Shown: positions 63,158-64,000 of the stretch, piece by piece
Numbering within the stretch: the stretch's first letter is position 1
Layout of the letters: every line of letters begins with the position of its first letter
Source of the DNA: Bacillota bacterium
GTDB lineage: Bacteria > Bacillota_A > Clostridia > Lachnospirales > Lachnospiraceae
Reading direction: 5' to 3'
Assembly (NCBI GenBank): GCA_023407175.1
Contig: JAEYMU010000002.1
Coordinates: 1 to 64,000, forward strand
DNA: 64,000 nucleotides
Notes under the pieces: generated by a model
Told to the model about the DNA's origin: nothing
The model's database searches: none
Seen by the model: the letters and a program-made list of their open reading frames with translations, nothing else
Program-made: the position numbers and the translations under genes

Positions 63158-64000
63158 CTTTATCCTCCATTTCGGTAATCTCGATGACTATTGAAAGTCC
63201 ATCCATCTCGTTTGACTGATAATACATTTTAACATGTGAGTGATAGAAATATTTCAGCCTTTGTGCTACATTCAGAACGCCAATTTTTTCCTTGTTAATT
63301 ACGTCTGCATTTTGGATCTCTTCATTTAGATTTCTGATTTCCTCTTCGCTCATGCCTTTGCCGTTATCTTCGATTGTTATAATATGTTTTTTTGCGCTGG
63401 TGACACTTGTGATAATCAGCAGATTCATTTCCCTCTCCGGGGTATATCCATATTTTATGAAGTTTTCTGCCAGAGGCTGCATCCAGAATTTTACGGTTTC
63501 CAGTTTTAAAGTTTCTTCATCCATATCGATTTGATAACAGAAATTGTCTTCATATTTCAGTGATATCAGATTTAAATATGCCTTCAAAAGAACGATTTCC
63601 TGATCCATTGTAATATTATTTTCAAGACGGGTATACTCGCGGTAAAGCTGCCCAAGACTTTGAATAGCGTCAGCGGTTTGATTGTTCTCGGCAAGAAGAG
63701 ACCGGGAGCGTATGATTTCAAGTGTGTTATACAGAAAGTGCGGATTAATCTGTATTTGAAGCTCCTGCATCTGGGTTTCCTGCTGCTTGATGCGGTACAG
63801 ATATTCGGTCTGTATATGCTCTTCAAGACTGGCAACCATCCGGTTGTAGGAACTGGCAATCAAAAGATATTCATTTTTTAAACCGACGCAGTTGATTCGT
63901 TCAAAGCTGCTGCTTGGAGTATGCTCCATTACCTCAAGGATATGATGGATTTTTCTCGTATCACGGCTCAGAGTTTTGCCATATATAATTAAGGTTATGA
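63150..64000 (-). CDS. YesM-type sensor histidine kinase (partial, 5' end beyond window)
   Basis: The frame stays open from 63150 to the window edge, so the start lies outside. The visible part includes a HAMP-like stretch, the histidine in QINPHFLYNTLEIIRSR, and an ATPase domain with MQPLAENFIKYGY and DNGKGMSEEEI. An in-frame ATG at 63929 exists, but coding continues upstream of it (KTLSRDTRKIHHILEV), so it is not the start. It forms an operon with the overlapping AraC-type response regulator. Confidence 0.9.
   Translation of the reverse strand, partial: ITLIIYGKTLSRDTRKIHHILEVMEHTPSSSFERINCVGLKNEYLLIASSYNRMVASLEEHIQTEYLYRIKQQETQMQELQIQINPHFLYNTLEIIRSRSLLAENNQTADAIQSLGQLYREYTRLENNITMDQEIVLLKAYLNLISLKYEDNFCYQIDMDEETLKLETVKFWMQPLAENFIKYGYTPEREMNLLIITSVTSAKKHIITIEDNGKGMSEEEIRNLNEEIQNADVINKEKIGVLNVAQRLKYFYHSHVKMYYQSNEMDGLSIVIEITEMEDKDV

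Overview
The window looks like chromosome of an anaerobic Firmicute of the Lachnospiraceae / Clostridium cluster XIVa type. It has moderate to low GC, AGGAGG-type ribosome binding sites, consensus sigma-A promoters, a T-box leader, a secreted multidomain GH5 cellulase and sugar ABC importers without their own ATPase. This is inference from gene content; no species is claimed.

Layout. 1-1160: the 3' end of a 23S rRNA and a run of seven tRNA genes (Asp, Val, Thr, Tyr, fMet, Phe, Lys). 1568-9183: a secreted GH5 glycanase, a Sir2 deacylase and a GGDEF/EAL protein. 9184-12369: a possible structured RNA, then transaldolase and transketolase. 12398-15600 (minus): malic enzyme, an LDH2-type dehydrogenase behind a leader with an intrinsic terminator, and the antiterminator GlpP. 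15601-34358: a large carbohydrate region described below. 34470-37207: a membrane protein, a TPR protein and a TPR-AAA ATPase. 37184-40834: XRE-TPR regulator, a 205-bp foldback element and a two-component system. 40892-45141: acetyltransferase, ABC exporter, LytTR and DUF3021 genes. 45257-49155 (minus): a heterodimeric ABC multidrug-type exporter preceded by a 27-codon leader ORF and a terminator. 49241-54148: GltD-like oxidoreductase, small alarmone synthetase, S1 protein, nuclease-like protein. 54614-59879: CapA lipoprotein, aminotransferase, T-box plus methionyl-tRNA synthetase. 59972-64000: MerR regulator, condensation-type acyltransferase, and an AraC-type response regulator with a YesM-type kinase cut by the window end.

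The main discovery candidate is 15025-34245. The GH31 enzyme at 30720-32732 carries, at exactly the spacing I recall for E. coli YihQ, all four sulfonate-recognition residues (Gln273, Arg286, Trp289, Tyr493) and both catalytic aspartates (Asp390, Asp457), so it should be a sulfoquinovosidase. With it are an ABC importer, glycerol kinase (glycerol is the other product of sulfoquinovosyl glycerol hydrolysis), GlpP, a fucose-isomerase-like protein, a split transketolase, an RpiB-like isomerase, an iron alcohol dehydrogenase, an EamA exporter and two transaldolase paralogues. The RpiB-like and transaldolase proteins have lost residues that normally bind phosphate. The set combines the hallmarks of the sulfo-transketolase route with transaldolases typical of the sulfo-transaldolase route. 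A 15-bp palindrome, ATTAAA-RGA-TTTAAT, occurs upstream of both operons and of the regulator pair (ROK plus DUF4867-like), tying the two halves into one regulon.

A second notable system is the exporter at 45257-48798, whose promoter, leader peptide and terminator resemble the bmrB-bmrCD attenuation arrangement of Bacillus subtilis. Several foldback or hairpin repeat elements are also spread through the window.
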